A stretch of DNA of 41,425 nucleotides from Clostridia bacterium. Its GTDB lineage: Bacteria; Bacillota; Clostridia; Oscillospirales; CAG-382. The first letter of the stretch is position 1. Every line of letters starts with the position of its first letter. The position numbers were made by a program, and so were the translations under genes. Location of the stretch: positions 1 to 41,425 of the forward strand of contig JAGBXS010000037.1 of NCBI GenBank assembly GCA_017629175.1, read 5' to 3'. The notes beneath the pieces are model-generated. The model had not been told where the DNA came from, did not search any database, and worked only from the letters and a program-made list of their open reading frames with translations. This document shows, piece after piece, positions 14,381-23,493 of the stretch.

Positions 14381-14869
14381 ATGACAGCAAAACTTGATTT
14401 GAGCGCCGTTTATGCCATTTTGGACAAGAGCGGCCGCAAGCAGCAGGCCATCATTTCCATCCTGCAGGAGATCCAAGAGGTCTACCATTACCTCCCCCAA
14501 GAGGTATTCCCCGTGCTTTCCGAAGAACTGGGCATGAGCGAGGCGAGAATTTTCAGCATCGCTACCTTCTATGAGAATTTTTCCTTGGAGCCCAAGGGAA
14601 GATACGTGATCAAGGTTTGCGACGGTACCGCATGCCACGTAAGAAAATCCATTCCGATCTTAGAGAAGCTCCGCAGTGAGCTGGGGCTTTCCGAAAAGAA
14701 AAAGACCACGGACGATTTGAACTTCACCGTGGAGACGGTTTCCTGTCTGGGCGCCTGCGGCTTGGCTCCCGTTCTGACGGTAAACGACGTGGTACATCCC
14801 GAGATGACCCCCGATAAGGTGGTTGCCCTTTTGAAAACGCTGAAGGAGGAGATTGCACATGCTGAATAA
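14381..14869 (+). CDS. hydC: Bifurcating [FeFe] hydrogenase subunit C (NuoE-like, [2Fe-2S])
   Basis: 162 residues. Thioredoxin-like ferredoxin with the four Cys of NuoE/HydC in CDGTACH and CLGACG. The helical N-terminus (ILDKSGRKQQAIISILQEIQ; IATFYENFSL) is typical. Cytosolic partner of HydB and HydA: the trimer makes H2 from NADH and reduced ferredoxin together, or runs in reverse. SD AAGGAG; the end overlaps hydB by 11 bases. Confidence 0.93.
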   Translation: MTAKLDLSAVYAILDKSGRKQQAIISILQEIQEVYHYLPQEVFPVLSEELGMSEARIFSIATFYENFSLEPKGRYVIKVCDGTACHVRKSIPILEKLRSELGLSEKKKTTDDLNFTVETVSCLGACGLAPVLTVNDVVHPEMTPDKVVALLKTLKEEIAHAE

Positions 14870-16733
14870 CAGAGAAGAACTGATCGCATACAGAGCTGCG
14901 GCGGAAAAGGATTACGCTGCTCAGGAAAAGAAGATCATCGTTTGTGCCGGTACCGGCTGTGTTGCCGGCGGTTCTCTGAAGATCTTCGAGCGTTTGAAGG
15001 AGCTGATCGAGGCCAAGGGCTTGCCCGTAGAGTTGGGCCTGGCAGAAGATCCCCACAGCCCCGGCATCGGCCTCAAGAAGAGCGGTTGCCACGGTTTTTG
15101 CGAAATGGGTCCTTTGGTTCGTCTGGAGCCTCAGGGCTGGCTTTATACAAAAGTAAAAGTAGAGGACTGCGAGGAGATCGTAGAGCAGACCATCGAGAAG
15201 GGTGAGTGCGTAGACCGTCTGGCGTATAAGAGAGACGGCGAGATCTACCGCGAGCAGTCCGAGATCCCCTTCTACCGCCAGCAGACCCGTATGGTGCTGG
15301 AGCACTGCGGTAAGATCGACGCAGATACCATCCGCGAATATATCGCCATCGGCGGCTACTCCGCTTTGGAGAAGGCTCTGTTCGATATGGATGCGGACAA
15401 GATCGTTGCTGAAGTCTCCGACTCCGGCCTGCGCGGCAGAGGCGGCGGCGGCTTCCCTGCCGGCAGAAAGTGGGAGCAGGTCAAGCGCCAGAAGGAGACC
15501 CCCAAGTACGTTGTATGTAACGGTGACGAGGGCGACCCCGGTGCATTTATGGACCGTTCCATCATGGAGGGTGACCCCCACAGAATGCTGGAGGGTATGA
15601 TCATTGCAGGCATCGCCTGCGGTGCCTCCGAGGGCTATATTTACGTCCGTGCCGAGTATCCTTTGGCTGTAAGACGTTTGAAGAACGCCATTGCCCAGGC
15701 AGAAGAGCTGGGACTTTTGGGCGATAACATCCTTGGCTCCGACTTCTCCTTCCATATGCATGTCAACTGCGGCGCAGGCGCGTTCGTATGCGGCGAAGGC
15801 TCCGCACTGACTGCCTCCATCGAAGGCAAGCGCGGCTTCCCCAGAGTGAAGCCTCCCCGTACCGTTGAGCAGGGTCTTTTCGATAAGCCCACCTGCTTGA
15901 ACAACGTAGAGACCTACGCAAACGTGCCCTCTATCATTACCAACGGCTCCGGCTGGTTCCGCGGCTTCGGCTCCGAGAAGAGCCCCGGCACCAAGGCCTT
16001 TGCATTGACCGGTAACATCAAGAACACCGGCCTCATCGAGGTTCCCATGGGAACCACCCTCAGAGAGATCATCTTTGACATCGGCGGCGGCATGCGCGGC
16101 AGCGGAGAGTTCAAAGCGGTGCAGATCGGCGGCCCCTCCGGCGCTTGCTTGACCAAGGAGCACCTGGATCTTCCCTTGGACTTTGACACCTTGAAGAAGG
16201 TTGGCGCCATGATCGGCTCCGGCGGTCTGGTAGTTATGGACTCCAACAGCTGTATGGTTGAGGTTGCCCGCTTCTTCATGAACTTCACCCAGAACGAATC
16301 CTGCGGCAAGTGTGTTCCCTGCCGTGAGGGTACCAAGAGAATGTTGGAGATTTTGGAACGGATCGTTGCAGGCGAAGGCCAAGACGGCGACATCGAGCTT
16401 CTGCTGGAGCTTGCCGAGACCATTTCCGCCACTGCACTTTGCGGCCTGGGCAAATCCGCTTCCTCCCCCGTTGTCAGCACCATCAAGAACTTCCGCGAGG
16501 AATACGAGGCCCACATTTACGATAAGCGCTGTCCCGCAGGCGCCTGCCAGAAGCTGAAGCAGATCGTTATCGATCCCGCTCTGTGTAAGGGCTGCAGCAA
16601 GTGCTCCCGTTCCTGCCCCGTTTCTGCTATCAGCGGAAAGATCAAAGAACCCTTTACCATCGACCTGAACAAGTGTATCCGCTGCGGAAGCTGTATCGAT
16701 ACTTGTGTCTTCAAAGCGATCAAGGAGGTATAA
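14859..16733 (+). CDS. hydB: Bifurcating [FeFe] hydrogenase subunit B (NuoF-like flavoprotein)
   Basis: 624 residues. Order: an N-terminal thioredoxin-like [2Fe-2S] part (CAGTGC ... CHGFC); FMN/NADH part (RGRGGGGFPAGRKW; CNGDEGDPGAFMDR); the 4Fe-4S motif ESCGKCVPCREG with a later Cys in ALCGLG; C-terminal two-cluster ferredoxin (CKGCSKCSRSCP; CIRCGSCIDTC). This architecture is that of HydB from NADH/ferredoxin bifurcating hydrogenases. The ATG at 14859 is preferred over 14853 because of the GGAGGAG spacing. Confidence 0.94.
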   Translation: MLNNREELIAYRAAAEKDYAAQEKKIIVCAGTGCVAGGSLKIFERLKELIEAKGLPVELGLAEDPHSPGIGLKKSGCHGFCEMGPLVRLEPQGWLYTKVKVEDCEEIVEQTIEKGECVDRLAYKRDGEIYREQSEIPFYRQQTRMVLEHCGKIDADTIREYIAIGGYSALEKALFDMDADKIVAEVSDSGLRGRGGGGFPAGRKWEQVKRQKETPKYVVCNGDEGDPGAFMDRSIMEGDPHRMLEGMIIAGIACGASEGYIYVRAEYPLAVRRLKNAIAQAEELGLLGDNILGSDFSFHMHVNCGAGAFVCGEGSALTASIEGKRGFPRVKPPRTVEQGLFDKPTCLNNVETYANVPSIITNGSGWFRGFGSEKSPGTKAFALTGNIKNTGLIEVPMGTTLREIIFDIGGGMRGSGEFKAVQIGGPSGACLTKEHLDLPLDFDTLKKVGAMIGSGGLVVMDSNSCMVEVARFFMNFTQNESCGKCVPCREGTKRMLEILERIVAGEGQDGDIELLLELAETISATALCGLGKSASSPVVSTIKNFREEYEAHIYDKRCPAGACQKLKQIVIDPALCKGCSKCSRSCPVSAISGKIKEPFTIDLNKCIRCGSCIDTCVFKAIKEV

Positions 16734-16737
16734 TGTA

Positions 16738-18432
16738 ATGAGCGAAAAGAAATATATGACCATTGACGGGATTCCCGTTGAGATCGAAGGCGAAAAGAAC
16801 ATCCTTGAGCTTTGCCGCAAGATCGGCATCAAGATGCCCACCTTCTGCTATCACTCCGAGCTCTCCGTATACGGTGCTTGCCGTATGTGTATGGTAGAGA
16901 ACGAGTGGGGCGGCCTGGATGCCGCGTGCTCCACGCCTCCCAAGGCAGGTTCTTCCGTAAAGACCAACACGGAAAGACTGCGCCGCTACCGTAAGAACAT
17001 TCTGGAGCTTCTCCTTGCCAACCACTGCAGAGACTGCACCGTTTGCGAGAACAACAACAAGTGCAAGCTCCAGGATCTGGCAATGCGCTTTAACATTGAG
17101 GGCGTTCGTTTCCCCAACCGCGCTAAATCCACCAAGGGCGAGGACGAATCCTCTCCCTGCATCTCCCGCGATGCCGGCAAGTGCATTCTTTGCGGCGACT
17201 GCGTAAGAGTTTGTAACGAGATCCAGCAGGTAGGCGCCATCGACTTCGCTTACCGCGGCTCCAACATGACCATCAGCACCGCCTTCGGCAAGCCTTTGGC
17301 AGAATCTCCCTGCGTGGGATGCGGTCAGTGCGTTGCCGTTTGTCCCACCGGCGCTTTGGTGGTGAAGAACCATATCAGCAAGGTATGGAAGGCTATCGAT
17401 GATCCCAACGTGAGAACCTCCGTCCAGATTGCTCCCGCAGTCCGCGTTGCGGTAGGCAAGGAGCTGAATCTGCCCGAGGGCGAAAACGTATTCGGCAAGA
17501 TCGTTGCCGCACTGCGCCGTATGGGCTTTGACGAGCTGTACGACACCACCCTGGGTGCCGACCTCACCGTTATCGAAGAGACCACGGAATTCCTGGAGCG
17601 TTTGGAGAAGGGCGAGAATCTGCCCTTGATCACCTCCTGCTGTCCCGGCTGGGTACAGTTCTGTGAGAAGAAGCATCCCGAATTCCTGCCCAACGTTTCT
17701 ACCTGCCGTTCTCCCATGCAGATGATGGGCTCTATTCTGAAGGATCAGAGCAAGAACGCAGAGAAGAAGACCTTCCACGTGGCAGTCATGCCCTGTACGG
17801 GTAAGAAGTTCGAGGCCGAAAGAGAAGAGTTCAGAACCGAAGCAGGCCCCAACGTGGATGCAGTGATCACCACCCAGGAATTGATCTTGATGATCAAGGA
17901 AGCGGGCATCATGTTCGACCGTCTGGATCCCGAGGCAGTGGATATGCCCTTGGGCACCATCTCCGGCGCAGGCGTGATCTTCGGCGTTACCGGCGGTGTT
18001 ACGGAAGCCGTACTCCGCAGAGTGACCTCCGATAAGAGCCGTGCCGCTCTTCTGTCCGTGGCTACCGCAGGTCAGAGAGGCAAGGAAGGCATCAAGGAAT
18101 TCACCGTTCCCTACGGTGAGAAGAACCTTAAGATCGCCGTTGTCAGCGGTTTGGGCAATGCAGAAACCGTTTTGAACCGCGTCAAGGCAGGCGAGCACTT
18201 CGACTTCATCGAGGTCATGGCTTGTCCCGGCGGCTGTGTTAACGGCGGCGGCCAGCCCTACGCCGGCAGAACCGGCATCGACGAAAGAAGCCGCGGCTTG
18301 TACGAGGCAGACCGTCTCCAGAGCATCCGCAGAAGCCAGGAAAACCCCGCAGTGGAATCCCTTTACCGCGACATCATCGGCGACAGAGCTCACGAGCTGC
18401 TGCACGTTCACTACACCAAGAACCATAAGTAA
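16738..18432 (+). CDS. hydA: Bifurcating [FeFe] hydrogenase catalytic subunit A
   Basis: 564 residues. N-terminal [2Fe-2S] domain (CYHSELSVYGACRMC), His-ligated cluster (HCRDCTVCENNNKC), two 4Fe-4S motifs (CILCGDCVRVC; CVGCGQCVAVCP), then the H-cluster domain with its three signatures: TSCCPGW, MPCTGKKFEAE and ACPGGCVNGGGQP. All H-cluster Cys are present, so an active group A enzyme is expected. The ATG at 16738 follows AAGGAGG. H-cluster maturases (HydEFG) are not in the window. Confidence 0.95.
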   Translation: MSEKKYMTIDGIPVEIEGEKNILELCRKIGIKMPTFCYHSELSVYGACRMCMVENEWGGLDAACSTPPKAGSSVKTNTERLRRYRKNILELLLANHCRDCTVCENNNKCKLQDLAMRFNIEGVRFPNRAKSTKGEDESSPCISRDAGKCILCGDCVRVCNEIQQVGAIDFAYRGSNMTISTAFGKPLAESPCVGCGQCVAVCPTGALVVKNHISKVWKAIDDPNVRTSVQIAPAVRVAVGKELNLPEGENVFGKIVAALRRMGFDELYDTTLGADLTVIEETTEFLERLEKGENLPLITSCCPGWVQFCEKKHPEFLPNVSTCRSPMQMMGSILKDQSKNAEKKTFHVAVMPCTGKKFEAEREEFRTEAGPNVDAVITTQELILMIKEAGIMFDRLDPEAVDMPLGTISGAGVIFGVTGGVTEAVLRRVTSDKSRAALLSVATAGQRGKEGIKEFTVPYGEKNLKIAVVSGLGNAETVLNRVKAGEHFDFIEVMACPGGCVNGGGQPYAGRTGIDERSRGLYEADRLQSIRRSQENPAVESLYRDIIGDRAHELLHVHYTKNHK

Positions 18433-18493
18433 GATCGACTTTGCCGTACTATTTTAAGGTAATCTGTTTCTATCTATATAAAGGAGCACAACC

Positions 18494-19441
18494 ATGAAAA
18501 AGAAAATTACAATCATCGGTGCAGGATCCGTCGGTGCAACCACCGCTTTCGCCCTTCTGGCAAGAGGCGCCGCATCCGAAGTAGTTTTGATCGACATCAA
18601 CACCGAAAGAGCTATGGGCGAAGCCCTTGACATTAAGCAGGCAACCCCTTTCATCGGCAACTGTGACATTATCGCAGGTGATTATGCCGACGCGGCAGGC
18701 TCTCAGGCAGTTATCATCACCTCCGGCATCGGCAGAAAGCCCGGCCAGACCCGTTTGGATCTGGTGCAGACCAACGTGGGTATCATCAAGGATATTTCCG
18801 ACAAGATCACCAAGGTAGCCCCCAACGCTATTTATATCCTGGTGGCGAACCCCGTGGATATCCTGACCTATGCGTTCCTGAAGTACACCGGTCTGCCCAA
18901 GAGCCAGGTGTTCGGTACCGGTACCGTTCTGGATACCATCCGTCTGCGCACCTATCTGGCAGAGATCTTCAACGTAAACAAGCAGCAGGTACACGCTCAC
19001 GTATTGGGTGAGCACGGCGATTCCTCCTTCGTGGCTTGGTCCGCCGCTACCATCGCAGGCATTCCCCTTTCCGAATACCGCGGCGCACTTGCTTCTCCCT
19101 ATATGCTTCCCAGGGAATATACCCATGAGGAGGTCGAGGAATACGTGAGAAAGTCCGGCGGACAGATCATTGCCCGCAAGGGTTGCACCGTGTACGGTAT
19201 CGCTATGTCCTCCACCAGAATCGTGAAGGCACTCAGCGGCGATGCGGAAACTGCAATGACCGTTTCCTCTCTCCACGAGGGCGAATACGGCATCAGCGAC
19301 GTCTGCCTTAGCTCTCTGTCTCTGATTGACCACACCGGCGTGCGTTCCATTCTCACCCAGAATCTCTCTGATGAAGAATATAAGAAGATGCACGAATCCG
19401 CAGAAGCTCTGAAGAGCGTTATCAAGAACGTGAAGTTCTAA
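18494..19441 (+). CDS. mdh: LDH/MDH-family dehydrogenase, probably malate dehydrogenase
   Basis: 315 residues. The whole protein aligns with bacterial L-lactate dehydrogenase: GAGSVGATTAFALL, VLIDIN (NAD-type Asp), ANPVDILTY, LGEHGDSS (catalytic His) and IIARKGCTVYGIA. The residue that decides the substrate, Gln102 in LDH (NQKPGETR), is Arg here (GRKPGQTR, R81), as in malate dehydrogenase. The neighbouring fumarase and fumarate reductase genes agree with oxaloacetate to malate. The call is an inference: some LDH-like enzymes with Arg at this site have not been assayed. SD AAAGGAG; 61 bp after hydA, no terminator between. Confidence 0.75.
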   Translation: MKKKITIIGAGSVGATTAFALLARGAASEVVLIDINTERAMGEALDIKQATPFIGNCDIIAGDYADAAGSQAVIITSGIGRKPGQTRLDLVQTNVGIIKDISDKITKVAPNAIYILVANPVDILTYAFLKYTGLPKSQVFGTGTVLDTIRLRTYLAEIFNVNKQQVHAHVLGEHGDSSFVAWSAATIAGIPLSEYRGALASPYMLPREYTHEEVEEYVRKSGGQIIARKGCTVYGIAMSSTRIVKALSGDAETAMTVSSLHEGEYGISDVCLSSLSLIDHTGVRSILTQNLSDEEYKKMHESAEALKSVIKNVKF

Positions 19442-19447
19442 AACAAT

Positions 19448-20869
19448 ATGAGAAAATTCGACACGAAAGTACAGCACCTGAAATACAAGGTGCTCCGCGA
19501 AGTGGCGAGACTTGCCTGGAACGATACGCTTCTGGATAATATCATGGATATTCCTCAGCGGATCGTCCCCGGGAAACAGCCCACCATGCGGTGCTGTGTG
19601 TATAAGGAGCGCGCCATCCTGGGTGAGCGAGTTAAGCTTGCCATGGGCGGTGACAAAAGCAATCCCAACGTGATCGAAGTCATCGAAATCGCCTGCGACG
19701 AATGTCCCGTGGGCGGTTTCGAGGTCACCAATGCCTGCCGCGGCTGTCTTGCCCACCGTTGCGAGGACGTGTGCAGGTTTGGTGCCATTACATTCGACCA
19801 CAATCACGTAGCACATATCGACAAATCCAAATGTAAGGAATGCGGCGCCTGTGCAAAGGTTTGCCCTTACACCGCCATCGTCAGCCGCAAGCGTCCCTGC
19901 CAAAATGCTTGTAAGGTGAAAGCCATCTCCATGAACGAGGAGAGAGCCGCCACCATCGATAACGATAAGTGTATCCGTTGCGGTGCCTGCGTATATCAGT
20001 GTCCCTTCGGTGCGATGATGGATAAATCCTATATCGTAAGCGTTATTGAGACTCTGAAGCAAAGCCAAAAGGACGAAGGAAGCAAGGTCTACGCCGTAGT
20101 GGCTCCCTCCATCTCCAGCCAGTTCTCCTACGCCAAACTTGGGCAGGTGATCTCCGGCTTGAAGGAGCTTGGCTTCTCTCAGGTAGTGGAAGCGGCCTTG
20201 GGCGCAGACATGGTAGCCATGGCGGAAGCGAAAGAGCTTGCCGAAAAGGGCGTGCTCACCAGCTCCTGCTGTCCCTCCTTCGTTCGGTATATCAAATCTG
20301 CATACCCCGATCTGGTAAAATATATTTCCCACAACCGCTCCCCTATGGCCGAGCTGGGCAAATATATTAAGGAAATGGATCCCGGCGCAAAGGTGGTCTT
20401 CATCGGACCCTGCACCTCCAAAAAGGCGGAAGCCCAGCTGGAGGAGGTCAAGCCCTACGTGGATCACGTGCTCACCTTCCAGGAGCTGCAAGCTCTGTTT
20501 GACAGCCGCGATATTGACATCGCTTCCTTGGAGGAGAGCACTCTGGACAACGCCTCCTGCTTTGGCAGAATCTTCGCCCGCAGCGGCGGACTTTCCGAGG
20601 CGGTTGCTCAGGCACTGGACGAGCAAGGCATCGATTTCGAAGCCAAGCCCGTTGTCTGCGACGGCATTGAAGCCTGCCGCACGGCGCTTTTAAAGCTGAG
20701 CAAAAACGTGCTGGACGGCAACTTTATCGAGGGTATGGCTTGCATCGGCGGTTGTATCGGCGGTGCCGGCTGTCTTACCCACGGTGAGAAAAACAAAGCC
20801 AACGTAGACAAATACAGCCGCGAGGCTTCGGACAAGAGCATTCAGGATGCCTTGTCCACCCTAAAATGA
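19448..20869 (+). CDS. [FeFe] hydrogenase, group B-like, single subunit
   Basis: 473 residues. After about 80 residues with no clear match, there are four Cys-rich cluster motifs (CDECPVGGF..CRGC..CEDVC; CKECGACAKVCP; CQNACKVK; CIRCGACVYQCP), then an H-cluster domain with modified signatures TSSCCPSF, GPCTSKKAEA and ACIGGCIGGAG. These variants and the absence of the N-terminal [2Fe-2S] domain point to group B, common in gut Clostridia and little characterised. It probably reacts with ferredoxin in the cytosol, to make or sense H2. It starts 6 bp after mdh with no clear ribosome site, suggesting coupled translation. Confidence 0.88.
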   Translation: MRKFDTKVQHLKYKVLREVARLAWNDTLLDNIMDIPQRIVPGKQPTMRCCVYKERAILGERVKLAMGGDKSNPNVIEVIEIACDECPVGGFEVTNACRGCLAHRCEDVCRFGAITFDHNHVAHIDKSKCKECGACAKVCPYTAIVSRKRPCQNACKVKAISMNEERAATIDNDKCIRCGACVYQCPFGAMMDKSYIVSVIETLKQSQKDEGSKVYAVVAPSISSQFSYAKLGQVISGLKELGFSQVVEAALGADMVAMAEAKELAEKGVLTSSCCPSFVRYIKSAYPDLVKYISHNRSPMAELGKYIKEMDPGAKVVFIGPCTSKKAEAQLEEVKPYVDHVLTFQELQALFDSRDIDIASLEESTLDNASCFGRIFARSGGLSEAVAQALDEQGIDFEAKPVVCDGIEACRTALLKLSKNVLDGNFIEGMACIGGCIGGAGCLTHGEKNKANVDKYSREASDKSIQDALSTLK

Positions 20870-20911
20870 AAAAAGCATCCCATATTATATATTAGTTGAA
20901 AGGAATATAAA

Positions 20912-22288
20912 ATGGAGTACCGTATTGAACACGATTCCATGGGCGAGGTAAAGGTTCCTGCCGATAAGCTTTGGGCGGCTCAGACACAGAGAAGCCACGA
21001 AAACTTTGAGATCGGCGTAGGCATCGAGACCATGCCCCGTGAGATCATCCACGCTTTCGGCGTGCTGAAAAAGGCCGCCGCTATTACCAACCACGCCCTG
21101 CGCCCCGAGAAGATGACCGAGGAAAAGCTGGGCGCCATCTCCGCCGCTTGCGACGAGATCATGGCAGGCAAGCTCAACGATAACTTCCCTCTGGTGGTAT
21201 GGCAGACCGGCTCCGGCACCCAGTCCAACATGAATTCCAACGAGGTCATTGCCAACAGAGGCAACCAGATCCTCGGCAAAAAGCTGTTGCATCCCAACGA
21301 TGACGCCAACATGAGCCAGTCCTCCAACGATACCTTCCCCACCGCTATGCACATCGCCGCGGTTCTGATTTTGGAGGATAAGCTGATCCCCGCAGTGGGC
21401 GAATTGATCGCCACCTTCAAGCGTCTGGAGGAGGAGAACCAGGGCATCGTTAAGAGCGGCAGAACCCATCTGCAGGATGCCACTCCCATTACCTTCAGCC
21501 AGGAGATCAGCGGCTGGAGAAGCAGTCTGGAAAAGGATATTGAGCTGATCCGCCGTTCCATCGAGCCTCTTTACGAGCTGGCTCTGGGCGGTACCGCAGT
21601 AGGTACCGGCTTGAACGCACCTCCCGCATTTGCTGAGACCGTTGCCAGCGAAGTAGGCAAGATCACCGGCAAGCCCTTCGTAACCGCCGCAAACAAGTTC
21701 CACGCCCTCACCTCCAAGGATGAGCTGGTATTTGCCCACGGCGCCATCAAGGCTCTTGCCTGCGATATGCTGAAGATCGCCAACGACGTACGCTGGCTGG
21801 CCTCCGGTCCCCGCGACGGCTTGGGCGAGATCTTCATTCCCGAGAACGAGCCCGGCTCTTCCATTATGCCCGGTAAGGTCAACCCCACCCAGTGCGAGGC
21901 GGTGACCATGGTTGCCGTGCAGGTTATGGGTAACGACGTGGCAGTTGGCATGGCGGCTTCTCAGGGTAACTTCGAGCTGAACGTGTTCATGCCCGTTTGC
22001 GTTTATAACTTCCTGCAGTCCGCAAGACTTCTGGCAGAGGCCATCGTTTCCTTTAACAAGAACTGTGCCGTGGGCATCAAGGCCAACAAGGAAAAGATGC
22101 ACCACAACCTGCACAACTCCTTGATGTTGGTTACCGCGCTGAACCCCTACATCGGCTACGAAAACGCGGCAAAAACCGCCAAGAAGGCTTATAAGGACAA
22201 CATTTCCCTGAAAGAAGCCTGCGTAGAGCTGGGATTCCTCACCGCTGAAAAGTTCGACGAGGTCTTCCATCCCGAAGAAATGGTCTGA
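20912..22288 (+). CDS. fumC: Class II fumarase
   Basis: 458 residues, a normal length. Interconverts malate and fumarate; no iron-sulfur cluster. Family signature GSSIMPGKVNPTQCE is intact, as are SGSGTQSNMNSNEV-like GSGTQSNMNSNEV, SQSSNDTFPTAMHIA and GRTHLQDATPIT. In this array it joins malate dehydrogenase to fumarate reductase. SD AAAGGA; 42 bp after the hydrogenase gene, no terminator seen. Confidence 0.96.
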   Translation: MEYRIEHDSMGEVKVPADKLWAAQTQRSHENFEIGVGIETMPREIIHAFGVLKKAAAITNHALRPEKMTEEKLGAISAACDEIMAGKLNDNFPLVVWQTGSGTQSNMNSNEVIANRGNQILGKKLLHPNDDANMSQSSNDTFPTAMHIAAVLILEDKLIPAVGELIATFKRLEEENQGIVKSGRTHLQDATPITFSQEISGWRSSLEKDIELIRRSIEPLYELALGGTAVGTGLNAPPAFAETVASEVGKITGKPFVTAANKFHALTSKDELVFAHGAIKALACDMLKIANDVRWLASGPRDGLGEIFIPENEPGSSIMPGKVNPTQCEAVTMVAVQVMGNDVAVGMAASQGNFELNVFMPVCVYNFLQSARLLAEAIVSFNKNCAVGIKANKEKMHHNLHNSLMLVTALNPYIGYENAAKTAKKAYKDNISLKEACVELGFLTAEKFDEVFHPEEMV

Positions 22289-22305
22289 TCAGAGAGAGGC
22301 TGAAT

Positions 22306-23097
22306 ATGAAAGTAACCTATTTTCCCGGCTGTACTTTGAAAAACAAAGCCCGGGATCTTGACGAATACGCAAGAAAGTCCGCAGAGGCGCTGGGCATCAC
22401 GCTGGAAGAGCCCGAGACTTGGCAGTGCTGCGGCGGCGTGTTTACCACCGCAAACGACGAGGTTGCCACCAAGCTTTCCTCCGTCCGTCTGCTGAAGGCC
22501 GCCGCTGAAGCGGGTCAGCCCTTGGTGACCGTTTGCTCTGCCTGCCACAACGTGGTAAAGCAGACCAACTACGCCATGGCAAACGATCCCACCTTCGCCG
22601 ACCGTGTAAACCGCTATATGGCAGAGAAAACTCTCTATACCGGCGATACCAAGGTTTATCACTACTTAGAGCTGTTGAGAGACGTTGTAGGCTTTGAAAA
22701 CCTTGCCAAGGCCGTAAAGAAGCCCCTCACCGGCAAGAAGATCGGCGCATACTACGGCTGTCTGCTCCTTCGCCCCGGTAAAGTCATGGGCATGGACGAC
22801 CCCGAAAATCCCCGTATCATCGAGGATCTGATCCGCGCTTTGGGCGGTGAGGTCGTGACCTACGCAAGACGTAACGAGTGCTGTGGCGGCTACGTTTCCG
22901 CCGAGTCCCCCGCTCTTGCCAAGAAGAACAGCAATTTGATCGCAGAAAACGCCGCTTCCGCAGGTGCGGAGCTATTGGTGACCGCCTGCCCTCTTTGCAA
23001 GTACAATCTTGAAAAGAACGGCAGCTCCGTTCCCGTGGTTTATTTCACCGAGCTTCTGGCTGAGGCTCTGGGGCTGAAGGAGGATGCAAATGACTAA
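22306..23097 (+). CDS. hdrB: HdrB-like heterodisulfide reductase subunit
   Basis: 263 residues. Two CCG domains, each with the Cys set of a non-cubane 4Fe-4S cluster: FPGC (C9), QCCGG (41-42), CSAC (77, 80), and a second set YGC, ECCGG, CPLC. In methanogens the pair of clusters cleaves the CoM-S-S-CoB disulfide; bacteria lack those cofactors, so the disulfide or other acceptor here is unknown. Gene order hdrB-hdrC-hdrA. The fumarate reductase genes further on suggest electrons reach fumarate. Confidence 0.9.
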   Translation: MKVTYFPGCTLKNKARDLDEYARKSAEALGITLEEPETWQCCGGVFTTANDEVATKLSSVRLLKAAAEAGQPLVTVCSACHNVVKQTNYAMANDPTFADRVNRYMAEKTLYTGDTKVYHYLELLRDVVGFENLAKAVKKPLTGKKIGAYYGCLLLRPGKVMGMDDPENPRIIEDLIRALGGEVVTYARRNECCGGYVSAESPALAKKNSNLIAENAASAGAELLVTACPLCKYNLEKNGSSVPVVYFTELLAEALGLKEDAND

Positions 23098-23476
23098 CGA
23101 ACAACTGAAGCAAGAGATCCTCCGTATCAGCAACGTCAACGTGACCAAGTGCATGAAGTGCGGCAAATGCACCGCTTCCTGCCCCGCGTACGACGAGATG
23201 GAATACCATCCCCATCAGTTCGTATCCATGGTCAACAACGGCGACATCCAGCCCCTTTTGAACTCCGAGTCCATCTACCGCTGTCTCTCCTGCTTTGCCT
23301 GCATGGAAAGATGCCCCAGAGGCGTTGAGCCTGCAAAGCTGGTGGAGGCTGTGCGCTTGATGGCGGTGAGAAAGCAGGGTGCCAACCGCATGAAGGCGGA
23401 GGACGTTCCCTGTATGCTGGACGAAAACACCCCCGGACAGCTGCTTGTCAGCGCGTTCCGTAAATACTCGAAGTAA
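23090..23476 (+). CDS. hdrC: HdrC-like 4Fe-4S protein
   Basis: 128 residues. Two complete cluster motifs, CMKCGKCTASCP and CLSCFACMERCPRG, in a small HdrC-type protein that wires HdrA to HdrB. The ATG at 23090 (not 23084) is used because it lies six bases after AAGGAGG. It overlaps the hdrB end by 8 bases. Confidence 0.9.
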   Translation: MTNEQLKQEILRISNVNVTKCMKCGKCTASCPAYDEMEYHPHQFVSMVNNGDIQPLLNSESIYRCLSCFACMERCPRGVEPAKLVEAVRLMAVRKQGANRMKAEDVPCMLDENTPGQLLVSAFRKYSK

Positions 23477-23493
23477 GGAAAGGAGAAGATACC

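Noticed and set aside
14724..16841. A 705-codon open frame on the minus strand opposite hydB
   Set aside because: It is a shadow of the strongly biased codon use of hydB; it has no homology or ribosome site. The same holds for long antisense frames opposite the lactate/malate gene region (18470-20626) and hdrA (23275-25521).
18494..19441. Plain L-lactate dehydrogenase
   Set aside because: Arg in place of Gln102 and the fumC/frd context favour malate dehydrogenase, though an assay would be needed to close the question.
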